From positions 5,084,001-5,148,000 of the forward strand of contig NZ_CP067041.1 of the NCBI RefSeq assembly GCF_016599855.1: a stretch of DNA of 64,000 bases, given 5' to 3'. This document shows positions 1-8,248 of this stretch, one piece after another. The DNA is from Bradyrhizobium diazoefficiens. Its GTDB lineage: Bacteria > Pseudomonadota > Alphaproteobacteria > Rhizobiales > Xanthobacteraceae. The notes below the pieces were generated by a model. That model saw only the letters and a program-made list of their open reading frames with translations. It ran no database searches and was not told the DNA's origin. Every line of letters begins with the position of its first letter. Position 1 is the stretch's first letter. Both the position numbers and the translations under genes were made by a program.

Positions 1-500
1 GGCGTCGGCGCGTGATAGGCCTCCCAAGCAATGCTGGCGATCTCAAGATCGTTTTCTGCGAGATCTAACTCCCGCACCTCACGATGACGAAGCTCAGAGG
101 GATCTGCTCCGCGCAGGTCGAAATCGACGCATCGCAATCTCAGACTCGCTGTGATGGATGGCTGAGAGCGCAGGTAGTCGAGAATCCAGATCAACTGCAG
201 CTGACTGTTTGGTTCAGGATCGAACCACAGCTCGATAAACTCGACGCCGTAAGTCCCGCAGAACCAGAGTAATGCATATTCCCGATCCAGGCGCTGGACA
301 TAGGGCAATTGGCGGACGAAATCAGACCAGATGATCTCTTCGAAAAATCTGCTCCTGCGTCCGCCGAGATAGCGATTGAGGTGGTCTTCCGACGGAAGTG
401 GCCCCGACACGAAACGATAGATTAACGGGACGACCATGTCGGCGCGATCCGCATGGGCAAGGCCAACGCCGGACGAACTGGTCAGGATCACACGCTTCAT
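1..500 (-). CDS. DUF1835-like protein, 5'-complete, truncated by window edge
   Basis: An open frame starts at ATG 500 on the minus strand and stays open to base 1, giving 166 codons without a stop, so the C-terminus lies outside the window. The start is preceded by a plausible ribosome site (GAGGGTAGG). The translation contains an ELWFDPEPNSQLQLIWILDY-type segment and, near the edge, an LDLAENDLEIASIAWEAYHA segment. Both resemble the 'LWFEHDLYDQLQLxxxLDWF' and 'LxxARxAWxAF' signatures of DUF1835-type proteins, whose function is unknown. Family assignment rests on recollection of these signatures, so it is tentative; the coding call itself is firm. It is transcribed in the same direction as recA and lies downstream of it. 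Confidence 0.7.
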   Translation of the reverse strand, partial: MKRVILTSSSGVGLAHADRADMVVPLIYRFVSGPLPSEDHLNRYLGGRRSRFFEEIIWSDFVRQLPYVQRLDREYALLWFCGTYGVEFIELWFDPEPNSQLQLIWILDYLRSQPSITASLRLRCVDFDLRGADPSELRHREVRELDLAENDLEIASIAWEAYHAPT

Positions 501-532
501 TGTCGATGTGCCTACCCTCACGCAAAACGAAA

Positions 533-574
533 CGGGCCCTGACGACGTCGGCAACTCAACGTCCTCAGCGCCCG
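533..574 (-). terminator. Probable rho-independent terminator of recA
   Basis: On the minus strand the recA stop codon is followed by an imperfect long inverted repeat, CGGGC..CTGA.GACGT paired with ACGTC.TCAG..CCCG, and then by the T-rich run TTTCGTTTTG. The stem contains mismatches, so this is a moderate call. Confidence 0.45.
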
Positions 575-600
575 CTCCTCGCGAAAACTCTCTTTGAAGC

Positions 601-1689
<1,089 letters not shown>

Positions 1690-1781
1690 TGGTCGTGCTC
1701 CTTATGGCGAGGATTCGGGTGCGGGACAAACGATTGGCGCGGCGGGTCGTCGATAAAAGCACCGTACACCATTTGTTCTAG

Positions 1782-1796
1782 GTTCGCAATATGTTC
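1782..1796. promoter_or_regulatory. LexA (SOS) box upstream of recA
   Basis: The sequence GTTC-GCAATAT-GTTC matches the alphaproteobacterial LexA operator GTTC-N7-GTTC exactly. A further GTTC half-site sits 7 bases before it, at 1775-1778. Its position about 93 bases upstream of the recA start supports SOS control of recA. Confidence 0.85.
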
Positions 1797-1900
1797 TTTC
1801 GCCGATTTGGGCGCTGGCCTGTGGCCTAGTTTGCCCCTGCTCTGGACTGTCATGGAACCGTAATATAGGTAGGTTCCATTGCTGGTTCTGGGGCATTGCC

Positions 1901-2071
1901 ATGAGTAAATTTTCCAGGCGGCCAAATGAGTCGCTTCGCTCCATGGAGCGGGTATGTTTGGAACAAGCGCGCCTCTGCACCCATGATGATTCACGCAAGG
2001 CGCTCGAAGCATTGGCGGCCAATTATCGGACCGCTGCGGAGCGGGAAGAGCGGATTCACGAAGAACGGTAA
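1901..2071 (+). CDS. Small conserved hypothetical helical protein (56 aa)
   Basis: An ATG-initiated 56-codon frame encodes a highly charged, probably helical peptide (SLRSMERVCLEQARLC...KALEALAANYRTAAEREE). It is immediately followed by a hairpin and T-rich tail, which supports a real transcription unit. The pattern of a Cys/Ala-rich first helix and a second helix 'LxxLAxxYxxAAE' is typical of small proteins that are frequent in Bradyrhizobium and have no assigned function. The protein at 2600-2809 has the same layout, so the two are probably distant paralogues. Confidence 0.55.
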   Translation: MSKFSRRPNESLRSMERVCLEQARLCTHDDSRKALEALAANYRTAAEREERIHEER

Positions 2072-2096
2072 GGCCGCCTCAGTTGGCGGCCTCTTT
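2072..2096 (+). terminator. Rho-independent terminator
   Basis: GGCCGCC-TCAGTT-GGCGGCC is followed by TCTTT. It begins at the base after the stop codon of the 56-aa gene. Confidence 0.75.
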
Positions 2097-2340
2097 CATT
2101 TGAAATTCAATCTCAAAGCTCGTGGTTGACGGCCTCGTCCAGCTCTCGCTCTCCCGCCATGATTTCGGCCATCACCTCGATTTGTGGGCGCTGGCCGGTT
2201 TCCGACCTCGCCGGCCAGTCTGAAAACGGCAGTGACCCTGATTTGATTGTTCACTTCGGAACCGACCGCTGAAATCCGGCGTATTAACATCGGAACTTAC
2301 CCCAACCCTATGGTTAGGACCCGTAGCAAGAGGTGGTGTC

Positions 2341-2535
2341 ATGAAGCGTCGCCGGTCTGTGCCCCACACGTTCGAAGAGAACATCGCAGCCGAGAGGGTC
2401 AAGCTGGAAGCCGAAATTGCAAAGCTCACACCTGGTCCTCAGATGGAGGCCCTTCGCAACAAGATCAGGCAACTCGACACCGCCGCTCACATGAACGAGT
2501 GGCTGGGTTCGGCCGGACTGACGCCACCCAAATAA
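2341..2535 (+). CDS. Small conserved hypothetical protein (64 aa)
   Basis: A 64-residue basic protein starting MKRRRSVPHTFEENIAAE and ending in NEWLGSAGLTPPK. The start is preceded by AAGAGGTGGTGTC, a usable ribosome site. The arrangement (basic N-terminus, charged helix LEAEIAKLTPGPQMEALRNK, second helix and a C-terminal PPK) matches a small protein family seen repeatedly in Bradyrhizobium genomes. The function is unknown. No signal peptide or membrane segment is visible. It stands alone between intergenic spacers. Confidence 0.65.
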   Translation: MKRRRSVPHTFEENIAAERVKLEAEIAKLTPGPQMEALRNKIRQLDTAAHMNEWLGSAGLTPPK

Positions 2536-2599
2536 GTTGGAGATTCAGGCAACGTTTCGGGCTGCGGCCACTTGAGCTGGTGACCCATTGAGGCTCGCC

Positions 2600-2809
2600 A
2601 TGCGCGCCCGCAGTCGTATGTCGCCTTACCGAGGAAACATTTTGAAGTGCCGCGCAAGGGCAAGAAAGTGTCGTTTGGACGCGGAGAACGCTCGAATTGG
2701 ACCGGAGAAAGAGGCCTGGCTCGACTTCGCCGAGGATTGGGACAAGCTAGCCGATGCCTTCGAGCTGGAAGCCTGCGAACAGGACGATGAGCCAAAGTTT
2801 TTGCAATAA
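2600..2809 (+). CDS. Small conserved hypothetical helical protein (69 aa)
   Basis: The ATG at 2600 is preceded at correct spacing by TTGAGG; an alternative in-frame ATG lies at 2618. The peptide has a basic first helix with two cysteines (KCRARARKCRLDAENA) and an acidic second helix (WLDFAEDWDKLADAFELEAC). It shares this two-helix pattern with the 56-aa protein at 1901-2071. The sequence after its stop (GGTCGCCTCAATTGGCGGC) also resembles the terminator of that gene, pointing to common origin. The function is unknown. Confidence 0.55.
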   Translation: MRARSRMSPYRGNILKCRARARKCRLDAENARIGPEKEAWLDFAEDWDKLADAFELEACEQDDEPKFLQ

Positions 2810-2992
2810 GGTCGCCTCAATTGGCGGCGGCCGGGCTCTTCGCGTCCCAAGTGACGCGGCCCTGTCTGCCGCTGGACGAGATCAAGCTGCACCAAGGAAA
2901 CGCCAGCCGAACCGGCGGTTATCTACTGTGCATGGGGTTGTTTTCGCGTTTTGCCGGGACGTCCTCGCCTGTGACGCACCGCGCCCGCGCCG

Positions 2993-3082
2993 CTACATCA
3001 GCGCCAGCAGCACGATGCCGATGACCAAGACCACGAAGCCAGCCGCCGTCGCGGCGGCGAATGACCGCTCTACGTTGTCCAT
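2993..3082 (-). CDS. Possible 29-aa single-span membrane peptide
   Basis: ATG at 3082 opens a 29-codon frame: a short polar start (MDNVERSF) followed by a continuous hydrophobic segment (AAGFVVLVIGIVLLALM). This is the shape of a small inner-membrane peptide. There is no clear ribosome site beyond GGTGGC, and no homology can be judged at this length, so it remains a candidate only. Confidence 0.35.
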   Translation of the reverse strand: MDNVERSFAAATAAGFVVLVIGIVLLALM

Positions 3083-3329
3083 GATGCCACCCCGCGATCG
3101 GCGCGCCACGTATCCCCCATGGCTTTGCCGTGCGCGCAAAGTGTCGCCAACGGATGTGTCTGAAATTGTGCGGGGCGATGTCTGAATTGGGACGCGAGAG
3201 CGGCACTCGAACCACGGGATTCGACCTGCGATCAGATCCGCTCCGCCTTGTCAGGCTGTCGTAAGCTGAGCGGGCTACGGTCATCGGGCTATGGTGTTGC
3301 AGCCCAGCACCTCAGCCTCCAATAGCCTT

Positions 3330-3656
3330 CTACCCCGCCCGGCTCTGCCCGGGCGGGGCTTTTTCTTGCGCGATGGCGCGATTCATCGCGCACGTGTCGT
3401 GTGATTTCAGTGTCGCGCGTTTCCCAGCAACGTGTTCGCCCGCATTGTTGCGATCGCCATGGCACGACAAGCCTTCGAAGCGCCAGAAGGTGACGACGCT
3501 GGTCGTGCCGCACTGCTCGCAGACGAGCTTCTCGTCACCGAGCATGAAACGTCCGCGCCTGGACAGGAGGGAGGAAGCAGGCTGCCTGCAGTGCGGACAG
3601 ACCAGAGAGAAATGCCGCACGCCCCATCGCTGAGCGAGATGTCTGAGCCAGTTCAC
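3330..3656 (-). CDS. Small zinc-ribbon hypothetical protein
   Basis: A 108-residue frame. The chosen start is GTG 3656, which has AGAGGAAGA at good spacing; the frame extends 22 codons further upstream to GTG 3722. Two CxxC pairs (Cys20/Cys23 in CPHC and Cys46/Cys49 in CEQC) are separated by 22 residues, a typical zinc-ribbon layout, with the aromatic stretch VVTFWRFEG after them. The C-terminal tail (from about residue 60) is low in complexity of fold signals, and its last codons run through a plus-strand terminator, so the true 3' end may differ if the gene is degraded. The function is unknown. Confidence 0.5.
   Translation of the reverse strand: MNWLRHLAQRWGVRHFSLVCPHCRQPASSLLSRRGRFMLGDEKLVCEQCGTTSVVTFWRFEGLSCHGDRNNAGEHVAGKRATLKSHDTCAMNRAIAQEKAPPGQSRAG
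3333..3365 (+). terminator. Strong plus-strand terminator with no upstream gene
   Basis: CCCCGCCCGG-CTCTGC-CCGGGCGGGG is followed by CTTTTTCTT. This is a textbook intrinsic terminator reading on the plus strand, yet the 240 bases before it contain no plus-strand gene. It may end an unannotated small RNA starting after about 3180. It overlaps the 3' end of the minus-strand zinc-ribbon frame. Confidence 0.65.
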
Positions 3657-4133
3657 GTCTTCCTCTTGTGCGACGCCCGTCGATGCCACGTTCACGCGCA
3701 GCAGATCACAGTCGAGGCGCACGCAAAAGTGGAAAAGTAGCGAACGCGCGCATTAGCTTGCAAAAGCCCCGCCGTCGCCATCACTCACAAGGGATGGTTC
3801 CACAAAAGCGGGCGGCTGCGATTGTGCCAGGCCTCGCGGCGCCATGGAACCCGAGACGCAGTTCCACTTTGATTCGGCAATCCTTTCCCGTGGTTCTCCG
3901 AACATGAACAGAGTTCCTGGCCTGATGGCCAGCAGCAGCGATACGGTTCCAGCAAATCAAAATGCATCCATCGGTTCCGTCTTTTGGAATCCGATTTCGC
4001 TTGTTTCGAACTGTGCGCGCTTGCCGGATTTCCGTGAATTGCCCGCGATTTGATGGCGGTTTTCGTTTGTCGACGGAATATTCCGGCGGCCAACATGTTA
4101 CCCGACATGGCAAGGTGAATCGTGGAGGTGACC
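3657..4133. other. Gene-poor spacer
   Basis: About 480 bases without a credible gene. The short open frames here on both strands lack ribosome sites and protein-like composition. The stretch 3880-4090 is visibly richer in A/T than its surroundings. It probably holds the promoter of the small gene at 4134. Confidence 0.4.
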
Positions 4134-4322
4134 ATGAATCACAGGGGCGTTGAGTTCACGGTTGTAAAGACGGCGATCCCAAGTGTCTGGCAATGGCAGT
4201 TCCGGATCGGCGACGAGATCAAGACGGGCAAGACCGAGACGAAGATCGACCTCCTGGCGATCCGTCGCGTGCAGTTGCGCATCGATCGGGAGCTGAAGAC
4301 CATCGGCCGCAAGATGGCCTGA
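4134..4322 (+). CDS. Small conserved hypothetical protein (62 aa)
   Basis: ATG 4134 lies directly behind a strong ribosome site (GGAGGTGACC). The peptide MNHRGVEFTVVKTAIPSVWQ... continues with a WQFRIGDEIKTGKTET-like strand and ends in a basic helix (RRVQLRIDRELKTIGRKMA). The alternating hydrophobic pattern suggests a small beta-beta-alpha fold. It is soluble, with no signal sequence. Similar single-domain small proteins are common in Bradyrhizobium; no function is known. Confidence 0.65.
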   Translation: MNHRGVEFTVVKTAIPSVWQWQFRIGDEIKTGKTETKIDLLAIRRVQLRIDRELKTIGRKMA

Positions 4323-4348
4323 ACCGTCCGCTTGGAGGCCGGACCGGG

Positions 4349-4603
4349 CTAGTCGGCGCTGGGCAGCCGTCGCATGGTGAATTCGATGTCGCCGCCGGGC
4401 AGTTCGCGCCAAGTCTCGACTTCGCTCATATAGCCGGCCTTGGGATAGCGCGCGAAGAAGGCCTGCGCTCGTGCCCGGGCCTCGACGCGCGGCAGGGTGA
4501 AGCTCTCGCGCAGATAGCCGTCACCGGCCTTGTCGTCGGTCCCAGCGGCCCGCTTGCGCCGGCGCGCCATCCGCTCGGCGAGATCCCGCGGGCGATCCGC
4601 CAT
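4349..4603 (-). CDS. Conserved hypothetical protein (84 aa)
   Basis: ATG 4603 is preceded by GAGGAGG at a spacing of 6. The protein has an arginine-rich N-terminal half (DLAERMARRRKRAAG) and an alpha/beta-looking C-terminal half ending in WRELPGGDIEFTMRRLPSAD. It is cytoplasmic, with no recognisable domain. It faces the small gene at 4134 convergently. The function is unknown. Confidence 0.6.
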   Translation of the reverse strand: MADRPRDLAERMARRRKRAAGTDDKAGDGYLRESFTLPRVEARARAQAFFARYPKAGYMSEVETWRELPGGDIEFTMRRLPSAD

Positions 4604-4700
4604 GTCCTGCCTCCTCAACGCTACCCTGCGAGGAAATGTAGGATCTCTATCCGGCGAAGGGGAGTCCCGCGAGAGGCGACAGCCGCCTCAGGGACCACGG

Positions 4701-5000
4701 TCAATTCGCCGCCGTGCCGCCGGCCCTGGGCTTCTTGGGCGCGCTGGTGGACGCCGACGCCTTCGGCGCGGACTGCTTGGGCGGGTCGGCGCGCATCCCG
4801 CCCCAGGGATCATTTGAGCTTTTGGCGTCCGGAATCTTCCTCAGCGTTTCCTTGTAGGCCTTCTCGCGCGCGGCATCCGCCGCCTTCTCGTCCTCGGTCT
4901 TTGACGGGCCATCCGCCATCAAATTGATATGGGGCGACTCCTGCGCGAAGACCGGTCCAGCCACAAGCGCCAGCACCGCCGCCATACGGAAAAGCTTCAT
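4701..5000 (-). CDS. Secreted hypothetical protein (99 aa)
   Basis: It begins MKLFRMAAVLALVAGPVFAQ, a classical signal peptide with cleavage predicted after AFAQ-type VFA. The mature part carries NLMADGPSKTEDEKAADAA and IPDAKSSNDPWGGMR segments and a Lys/Ala/Ser/Pro-rich tail, as in a small periplasmic family frequent in Bradyrhizobium. AAGGAGTGAGTG precedes ATG 5000. No enzymatic motif is seen; the disordered tail suggests a structural or chaperone-like role, but that is a guess. Confidence 0.7.
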   Translation of the reverse strand: MKLFRMAAVLALVAGPVFAQESPHINLMADGPSKTEDEKAADAAREKAYKETLRKIPDAKSSNDPWGGMRADPPKQSAPKASASTSAPKKPRAGGTAAN

Positions 5001-5075
5001 CACTCACTCCTTGATCATCGATAGAAGGCGGATGCCGCACCCGTCCTTCATGGCCCCGAACGCCGCTTCAATCCG

Positions 5076-5207
5076 CTAGAGCCGATCCGATCTGCACGAT
5101 TTCGGCCCATGGAGCCAGTCGTCCCAGATTGGGCCGCACTTGGTGCAGCCGTTCAGCGCCAAAGCGAGCACGGCCAGGCAAAATACCAGGACACATCGAC
5201 GCAACAT
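5076..5207 (-). CDS. Small lipoprotein (43 aa)
   Basis: A 43-codon frame from ATG 5207: basic start MLRRC, a hydrophobic core (VLVFCLAVLALAL) and a lipobox ALNGC, so the mature peptide would begin at Cys21. The mature part, CTKCGPIWDDW followed by SCRSD, has three cysteines. Such a short lipoprotein with CTKCGPIWDDW is a recurring small protein in Bradyrhizobium. It is probably an outer- or inner-membrane anchored peptide; no function is known. Confidence 0.65.
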   Translation of the reverse strand: MLRRCVLVFCLAVLALALNGCTKCGPIWDDWLHGPKSCRSDRL

Positions 5208-5343
5208 CGTCCACCCCGCTCCCAAGAGTGGCATCATATCGGGCGAAGTCGGGCATTTTCAAGCCGCGGCCGCCGGTGACTTTGCCGCGCCAAAGCGGGC
5301 AGAATGAGCGAAACATCCGGCAACACGGGAGGGAACGACAGCA

Positions 5344-5811
5344 ATGCCATCGCAGCCAGACACCCAGTTCGGCATCACAGAGGCCAGACGGATACTCGGC
5401 GAGGTCTTTGCGCCCTGGGTCCAGGATCTCAACCTCTCCGTCGAGCGCATCGAGCACATGCCGCCTCCCGATGCTCCGGACTGGCAGCCGGGCGCGCTGC
5501 TGCGCATGCCATTCTCGGAGCGGCTGTGCCGCAATGGCGGCGTCGTCTGCGGCCAGGCGCTGATGGCGCTGGCCGACACCGCGATGGTGATCGCGAACCT
5601 CGCCGCCAATCGCGGCTATCGTCCGATGACGACAGTGGATCAGACCACGCATTTCATGCGCGCGGTCTCCTCGTCCGACGTGCTGGCGGATGCGCGCGTG
5701 GTGCGACTCGGACGCACCATGAGCTTTGGCCGCGTCACCCTGCTCTCCGCCACCGACAACAAGCAAGTGGCAATGGTATCGAGCGCGTTCGCGATGCTGC
5801 CACCATCTTGA
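5344..5811 (+). CDS. PaaI-family hotdog thioesterase
   Basis: A 155-residue single hotdog domain of the PaaI/YigI type, which hydrolyses acyl-CoA thioesters. The signature helix NGGVVCGQALMALADTA (about 64-80, catalytic-type Asp78) is followed by the TTVDQTTHFMRAV strand and the conserved VVRLGRTMSFGRV strand. The length is normal for a single-domain thioesterase. A ribosome site (GAGGGAACGACAGCA) precedes ATG 5344. It stands alone between a divergent small lipoprotein gene and a PilZ gene, so the substrate cannot be inferred. Confidence 0.85.
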   Translation: MPSQPDTQFGITEARRILGEVFAPWVQDLNLSVERIEHMPPPDAPDWQPGALLRMPFSERLCRNGGVVCGQALMALADTAMVIANLAANRGYRPMTTVDQTTHFMRAVSSSDVLADARVVRLGRTMSFGRVTLLSATDNKQVAMVSSAFAMLPPS

Positions 5812-5934
5812 TGGTGTCGCCGCTTTAACGTCGTAAACGAAATCTGAAGCGCCGTCCAAGCAGCGCCAGTATTGAGTTTAGTTCGACGTAATTTCTATGC
5901 ACTACTTTACAATCCTCATTATGGATTGACGCCG

Positions 5935-6177
5935 ATGATCGAGAAGCGTGCAGCGCAACGTTACCGGGTCTTCAAGGGTGGCACGATCACCTTTGAAGAA
6001 AGGGGTGTGGCGTGCACGGTGCGAAACATGTCGGAAGGCGGCGCAGCGATCGACCTCGATGCTCACGTCACATTACCGCAGTCGTTTTCACTCTTGATCA
6101 CGCGTGACAATTTCGTGCGGAATTGCCGCACCGTCTGGCGTAGCGAGCGGCGCATCGGTCTCGCCTTCGTGCAATAA
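5935..6177 (+). CDS. PilZ-domain protein (c-di-GMP-type receptor)
   Basis: An 80-residue stand-alone PilZ domain. The motif RxxxR is seen as RAAQRYR near the N-terminus, and the (D/N)xSxxG motif as RNMSEGGAAID, followed by a beta-barrel pattern ending in WRSERRIGLAFVQ. PilZ proteins bind c-di-GMP and often tune motility or envelope functions. The start at 5935 keeps the family's usual N-terminus; upstream in-frame codons would add 21 atypical residues. Single-PilZ genes like this are numerous in Bradyrhizobium. Confidence 0.85.
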   Translation: MIEKRAAQRYRVFKGGTITFEERGVACTVRNMSEGGAAIDLDAHVTLPQSFSLLITRDNFVRNCRTVWRSERRIGLAFVQ

Positions 6178-6298
6178 CGCATGCAATTCGCCTGCGCAGA
6201 AGCAGGCCTATCAGCGCCATTCAGCAAAAGTTGATCGGGCAGGACTTCGTCCCCGCCGAATTCGCGCCTATGTGTTGGCCCCCAGGGGACCTTCACGA

Positions 6299-6703
6299 AT
6301 GTTGCGGATTGTTGCTCGTGTGGCGATGCTCGCTGGCACGCTCGCGCTCGGCGCGTGCGGCTTCGCCGACAGCCGTGCGCCGGTGCCCGAGTTCATGCGC
6401 CTCAAGGAAGCCGAGCAGCCGCCCCCCGAACCGCCGCCCGACGTCAAACGCGTGGTCCGTGAGCAGATCGAAGTGGTCTTCCTCAACACTTCCTATCCGC
6501 GCGAGGTGCAAGTCGCCCTGCCCCATCACGAGGTCCGCGGACCGGGCTGGACAGCCTGCGTCCGCGCGCAGCTCACCTCCGCCACCGGTTCGGCGCTAGG
6601 CACCCAGACCTACATCGTAACGATCAACGACGGAAAGGTCGTCGACCGGCGGCGCGCGGAAGCCGACGATATCTGCGGCTCGGAAGCCTACGAGCCGATC
6701 TAG
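6299..6703 (+). CDS. Lipoprotein of unknown function (134 aa)
   Basis: ATG 6299 opens a frame starting MLRIVARVAMLAGTLALGAC, a lipoprotein signal with lipobox LGAC. The mature part has a proline-rich linker (EQPPPEPPPDVK) and a compact alpha/beta domain with two further cysteines (WTACVRAQL and DDICGSE) that could form a disulfide. It is probably an inner- or outer-membrane anchored periplasmic protein. Similar proteins occur across Bradyrhizobium without assigned function. Confidence 0.7.
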   Translation: MLRIVARVAMLAGTLALGACGFADSRAPVPEFMRLKEAEQPPPEPPPDVKRVVREQIEVVFLNTSYPREVQVALPHHEVRGPGWTACVRAQLTSATGSALGTQTYIVTINDGKVVDRRRAEADDICGSEAYEPI

Positions 6704-6816
6704 CAATGGATCATCGCATCCGACAATCCGGTTCCGGGAAAAAGCTGCAATTCAGCCGGAACGATCATCGCCTCCCCTTCTTGTTACCGCCGAGGGCAGT
6801 TTCGGAGGAAGACAGG

Positions 6817-7146
6817 ATGAGGACGTTCACGATTGCATTGCTGGCCGGTGTCGGGGCTCTCGCCGCAGCGAGCGGCGCGAAGGCTGCGGATCTCTACACC
6901 ACCAGCGAATACACCAGCCCCGATCTTATCCAGGAAGTCCGGCTCGTCTGCGATGACGCCGGCAATTGCTATCGCACCCATGGCGGCGCGCGCGTGATCG
7001 TCCGCGACTCCTATGCGACCATGCCGCGCGAACGCTATTACGAGCGCCGCACCTATCGCGACTGGGACGATGGTCCGCGCGCCGGTGTCGGTATCCGCGC
7101 GCCTGGCGTCAGCGTGGGCGTCGGTGTAGGCCACGACCACTGGTAA
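6817..7146 (+). CDS. Small secreted protein (109 aa)
   Basis: GGAGGAAGACAGG precedes ATG 6817. The product starts with the signal peptide MRTFTIALLAGVGALAAASG...AKAAD. The mature protein has a Cys pair (LVCDDAGNCYR), an Arg/Tyr-rich middle (RERYYERRTYRDW) and a Gly/Val-rich end (GVSVGVGVGHDHW). This composition is typical of small periplasmic rhizobial proteins. No catalytic motif was found. Confidence 0.7.
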   Translation: MRTFTIALLAGVGALAAASGAKAADLYTTSEYTSPDLIQEVRLVCDDAGNCYRTHGGARVIVRDSYATMPRERYYERRTYRDWDDGPRAGVGIRAPGVSVGVGVGHDHW

Positions 7147-7204
7147 ACCACACAGCGTGACGAACGGGACTGGACGAGACGGCTCGCCCGGTCCCGCGTT
7201 TGCG

Positions 7205-7672
7205 TCAAGTCTCGAGCGGATCGATGGACGTGGCGATGCGCGTCGATGACGGCAGTTGCGCGACGAAGCGGGGAAGCACCATCCCCGCGCACATCGCGAC
7301 GACGAAGATGACGGCTGAGGTCGAACCGAAGCCAAGCGCAGTCAGCGCCGGTCCCGGACAGAAGCCTGCCAATCCCCAGCCGATGCCGAAGATCGCGGGA
7401 CCAACGATGATTTTTGGATCGATGTCGCTACGCGTTGGCACGTAGAAGCGATCCGCGAAGAACGGGTGTGCAAGCTTCAGAACATGCCTGAAGCCGACGA
7501 AGGTCGCGGCGACCGCCCCGGCCATCACGAAGGCGAGGCTGGGGTCCCATGTCCCCGCCGGGATGGCGCCGAGGTCGAGGAAGTTCAGCACCTTTGCCGG
7601 ATTCGACATGCCGGAGACGATGAGCCCGAGGCCAAACAACAAGCCGATCGCAAATTGGACGAGAATGGTCAT
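7205..7672 (-). CDS. YeeE/YedE-family permease, half A (DUF6691-like)
   Basis: A 155-residue membrane protein. MTILVQFAIGLLFGLGLIVSGM and the later GIGWGLAGFCPGPALTALG segment are the signature of the YeeE/YedE sulphur-compound transporter family, including the conserved GxxGxCPGP cysteine motif. Four hydrophobic spans are visible. In many proteobacteria this family is split into two short subunits; the other half is the gene 5 bases upstream (7678-8106). The pair probably imports a reduced sulphur species such as thiosulfate. Confidence 0.85.
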   Translation of the reverse strand: MTILVQFAIGLLFGLGLIVSGMSNPAKVLNFLDLGAIPAGTWDPSLAFVMAGAVAATFVGFRHVLKLAHPFFADRFYVPTRSDIDPKIIVGPAIFGIGWGLAGFCPGPALTALGFGSTSAVIFVVAMCAGMVLPRFVAQLPSSTRIATSIDPLET

Positions 7673-7677
7673 CGCCG

Positions 7678-8106
7678 TCAGCTCCAGTGCCGCATCAGGA
7701 AGACGGTGGCGACGCCCGTGGTCATGAAGATGATGGTCGCAACCAGCGAGCGCACCGACAGTCGCGACAGGCCGCAGACGCCATGGCCGGACGTGCAGCC
7801 ATAGCCCCACACCGAGCCGAAGCCGGTGAGCAGCCCCGCGACTATCAGCAGCGGCGTTCCCGCCGCGATCGACTGCGCCGGCAGGCTTCCAGTCGCGAGC
7901 CGCACCAGAACCGGTGCGGCAACCAGGCCGGCGACGAAGGCCAACCGGCCGGCAAATACTCCGTCCTCGTAAGGCGGAAATAACCGCGCCGCGATGCCGC
8001 TGATGCCGGCGATCCGCCCCGTCGCCCACATCAGGAGGACGGCGGAGAGGCCGATCAGCGCGCCACCGAGGAGAGAGGCAATCGGCGTGAAAGACGTGGC
8101 GACCAT
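7678..8106 (-). CDS. YeeE/YedE-family permease, half B
   Basis: A 142-residue membrane protein. The start at ATG 8106 is fixed by the ribosome site GGAGGATCAA; an upstream ATG at 8133 would add nine residues. The key motif WGYGCTSGHGVCGLSRLS (about residues 100-117) is the cysteine-bearing half of the YeeE/YedE family. Four or five hydrophobic spans are seen. It forms a two-gene operon with the downstream half A. The upstream gap to 8249 carries no recognisable ArsR-type regulator gene. Confidence 0.85.
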   Translation of the reverse strand: MVATSFTPIASLLGGALIGLSAVLLMWATGRIAGISGIAARLFPPYEDGVFAGRLAFVAGLVAAPVLVRLATGSLPAQSIAAGTPLLIVAGLLTGFGSVWGYGCTSGHGVCGLSRLSVRSLVATIIFMTTGVATVFLMRHWS

Positions 8107-8248
8107 TTGATCCTCCGGAGCGACAGTTTCCATCACAGCACCCGGCGGTGCCGCCCGGCCTGATGCTCAATGAGATGTTAACAATACCACTCGAATTGGA
8201 GCGGCGTCCCAACCGTATTTTTCCAATCTTTGCGCTAAGCATGATCGC

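Noticed and set aside
3186..3240. tRNA-like TTCGA-containing segment
   Set aside because: GGTTCGAGTGCC and GGTCGAATCCC occur on the minus strand, but no acceptor or anticodon stem can be folded around them.
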